Below are positions 63,450 through 64,000 of a stretch of 64,000 nt of DNA, piece after piece. Both the position numbers and the translations under genes were made by a program. This DNA is from Agromyces sp. Leaf222 (GTDB lineage: Bacteria; Actinomycetota; Actinomycetes; Actinomycetales; Microbacteriaceae). Every line of letters begins with the position of its first letter. Positions within the stretch are counted from its first letter, which is position 1. Where the stretch lies: contig NZ_LMKQ01000002.1 in the NCBI RefSeq assembly GCF_001421565.1, positions 62,001 to 126,000 of the forward strand, given 5' to 3'. The notes beneath the pieces were generated by a model. It saw only the letters and a list, made by a program, of their open reading frames with translations. It ran no database searches and was not told where the DNA came from.

Positions 63450-64000
63450 TCAGGGGGCCGGCGGGGGCGTGACGGGCACGAGGCGGGCGTCGGCGAGTGC
63501 GGCCACCGCGTCGATCGCGGCGCGATGCGCGGCGGGCGATGCGGTGAGCCGGAAGTGCCCGGCCGCCGGCACGATCACGTTCGTCGCGCCCGCGAGCGCG
63601 CTGCCCTCTGGCACGTGCGCGTCGAGGGTGCCGAAGATCGAGACGATGTGCTCGTTCACCGTGGCATCGCGTTGCAGTTCGACGATCGTGACGTCGGTGG
63701 GCAGGAACGCGCGCATGCTCGGGTCGAAGAACCAGCGGGCCCTCGCCGAGCCGGCGTACGGCGTCGCGAGCGTGACCGCGCCGCGCACGTCGAGGCGATC
63801 GGAGCCCGCCGATCCGAGTGGGCCCGAGCCGCGCACGAGGTCGGTCAGCAGGTGCTTGCCGATGAGGCCGCCCTTGCTGTGCGCGACGATCACGCGTCCG
63901 GCGGGCGGTGGGTCGACCCGCGCGAGGGCGCGCTGCAGCAGCCTCGAGGTGTCGGGCACGGATCGACGGTTCATGCCGAGGCCATGCACGATCGTGATGC
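63450..64000 (-). CDS. Alpha/beta hydrolase (lipase-like), cut by window edge
   Basis: At least 183 residues are visible and the frame continues past the right edge; the start lies outside the window. The visible part begins ITIVHGLGMNRRS, the oxyanion segment of bacterial lipase-like hydrolases. The nucleophile Ser lies in VIVAHSKGGLIGKHLL. The Asp is expected near GTLDAHVPEGS and the His in PAAGHFRLT. It probably acts on lipid or ester bonds; the cut N-terminus prevents judging export. Confidence 0.82.
   Translation of the reverse strand, partial: ITIVHGLGMNRRSVPDTSRLLQRALARVDPPPAGRVIVAHSKGGLIGKHLLTDLVRGSGPLGSAGSDRLDVRGAVTLATPYAGSARARWFFDPSMRAFLPTDVTIVELQRDATVNEHIVSIFGTLDAHVPEGSALAGATNVIVPAAGHFRLTASPAAHRAAIDAVAALADARLVPVTPPPAP

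Overview
The window reads as chromosomal DNA of a high-GC Gram-positive bacterium, most likely an actinobacterium of the Microbacteriaceae (Agromyces-like). The signs are very GC-rich third codon positions, many GTG starts, stop/start overlaps of the ATGA and GTGA kind inside operons, F420-type oxidoreductases (a Ddn-like protein and an LLM protein), a mycoredoxin-like protein, an IdeR/DtxR-type iron box, and a small palindromic repeat (GGTCTCGATACG...CTACTCGACC) that I associate with this family. I see no rRNA, tRNA, CRISPR array, transposase or phage gene. The taxonomic call is inference.

Bases 1-16.6 kb are dominated by a complete phenylacetate (paa) catabolic locus in three blocks: paaJ-paaF-paaH-paaZ (+ strand, 1383-6439), paaI-paaK-paaR-recQ (- strand, 11577-6883), and paaABCDE-paaG (+ strand, 11719-16554). 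Together they activate phenylacetate to its CoA ester, epoxidise the ring, isomerise it to an oxepin, open the ring and beta-oxidise to acetyl-CoA and succinyl-CoA. A TetR regulator (PaaR) and three similar operator-like sites, in front of paaJ, paaR and paaA/paaI, tie the blocks together. A RecQ helicase with a phosphoribosyltransferase-like tail sits inside the locus.

Bases 16.7-22.1 kb hold cell-envelope genes (two SGNH hydrolases and an acyltransferase-3) and several small genes, one with a hairpin that would hide its ribosome binding site. A six-gene Mrp Na+/H+ antiporter operon (mnhA-C-D-E-F-G, - strand) occupies 22.1-28.5 kb. Bases 28.6-31.5 kb carry a sulfurtransferase, a compound minisatellite, a methyltransferase and an FKBP lipoprotein.

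Bases 31.7-36.2 kb hold an ECF transporter operon (fused EcfA1A2, EcfT, a siderophore-interacting flavoprotein, and a YkoE-like S component) behind a good DtxR/IdeR box, suggesting iron-linked uptake. Then come a glycosyltransferase, a hexapeptide-repeat protein, a luciferase-like monooxygenase, an FAD-linked oxidase, and a DUF4407 membrane protein flanked by two related long palindromes. These are followed by a baeRF-like protein, an F420 LLM protein, a mycoredoxin and a large RecB-like nuclease/helicase (47.9-51.5 kb).

Bases 51.6-56.7 kb are a TetR-controlled nitrogen-scavenging operon (NCS1 permease, agmatine deiminase family protein, amidase). From 56.7 kb to the end lie a compact ribbon-helix-helix / nucleotidyltransferase-like fusion with 8-bp iterons in its promoter, a membrane-anchored molybdopterin oxidoreductase, a short UvrA-like protein, two alpha/beta hydrolases (the last cut by the window edge) and a DUF2207-like membrane protein. 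The most promising candidates for something undescribed are the RHH-MNT-like single-gene regulator, the twin palindromes around the DUF4407 gene, and the iron-boxed ECF operon.
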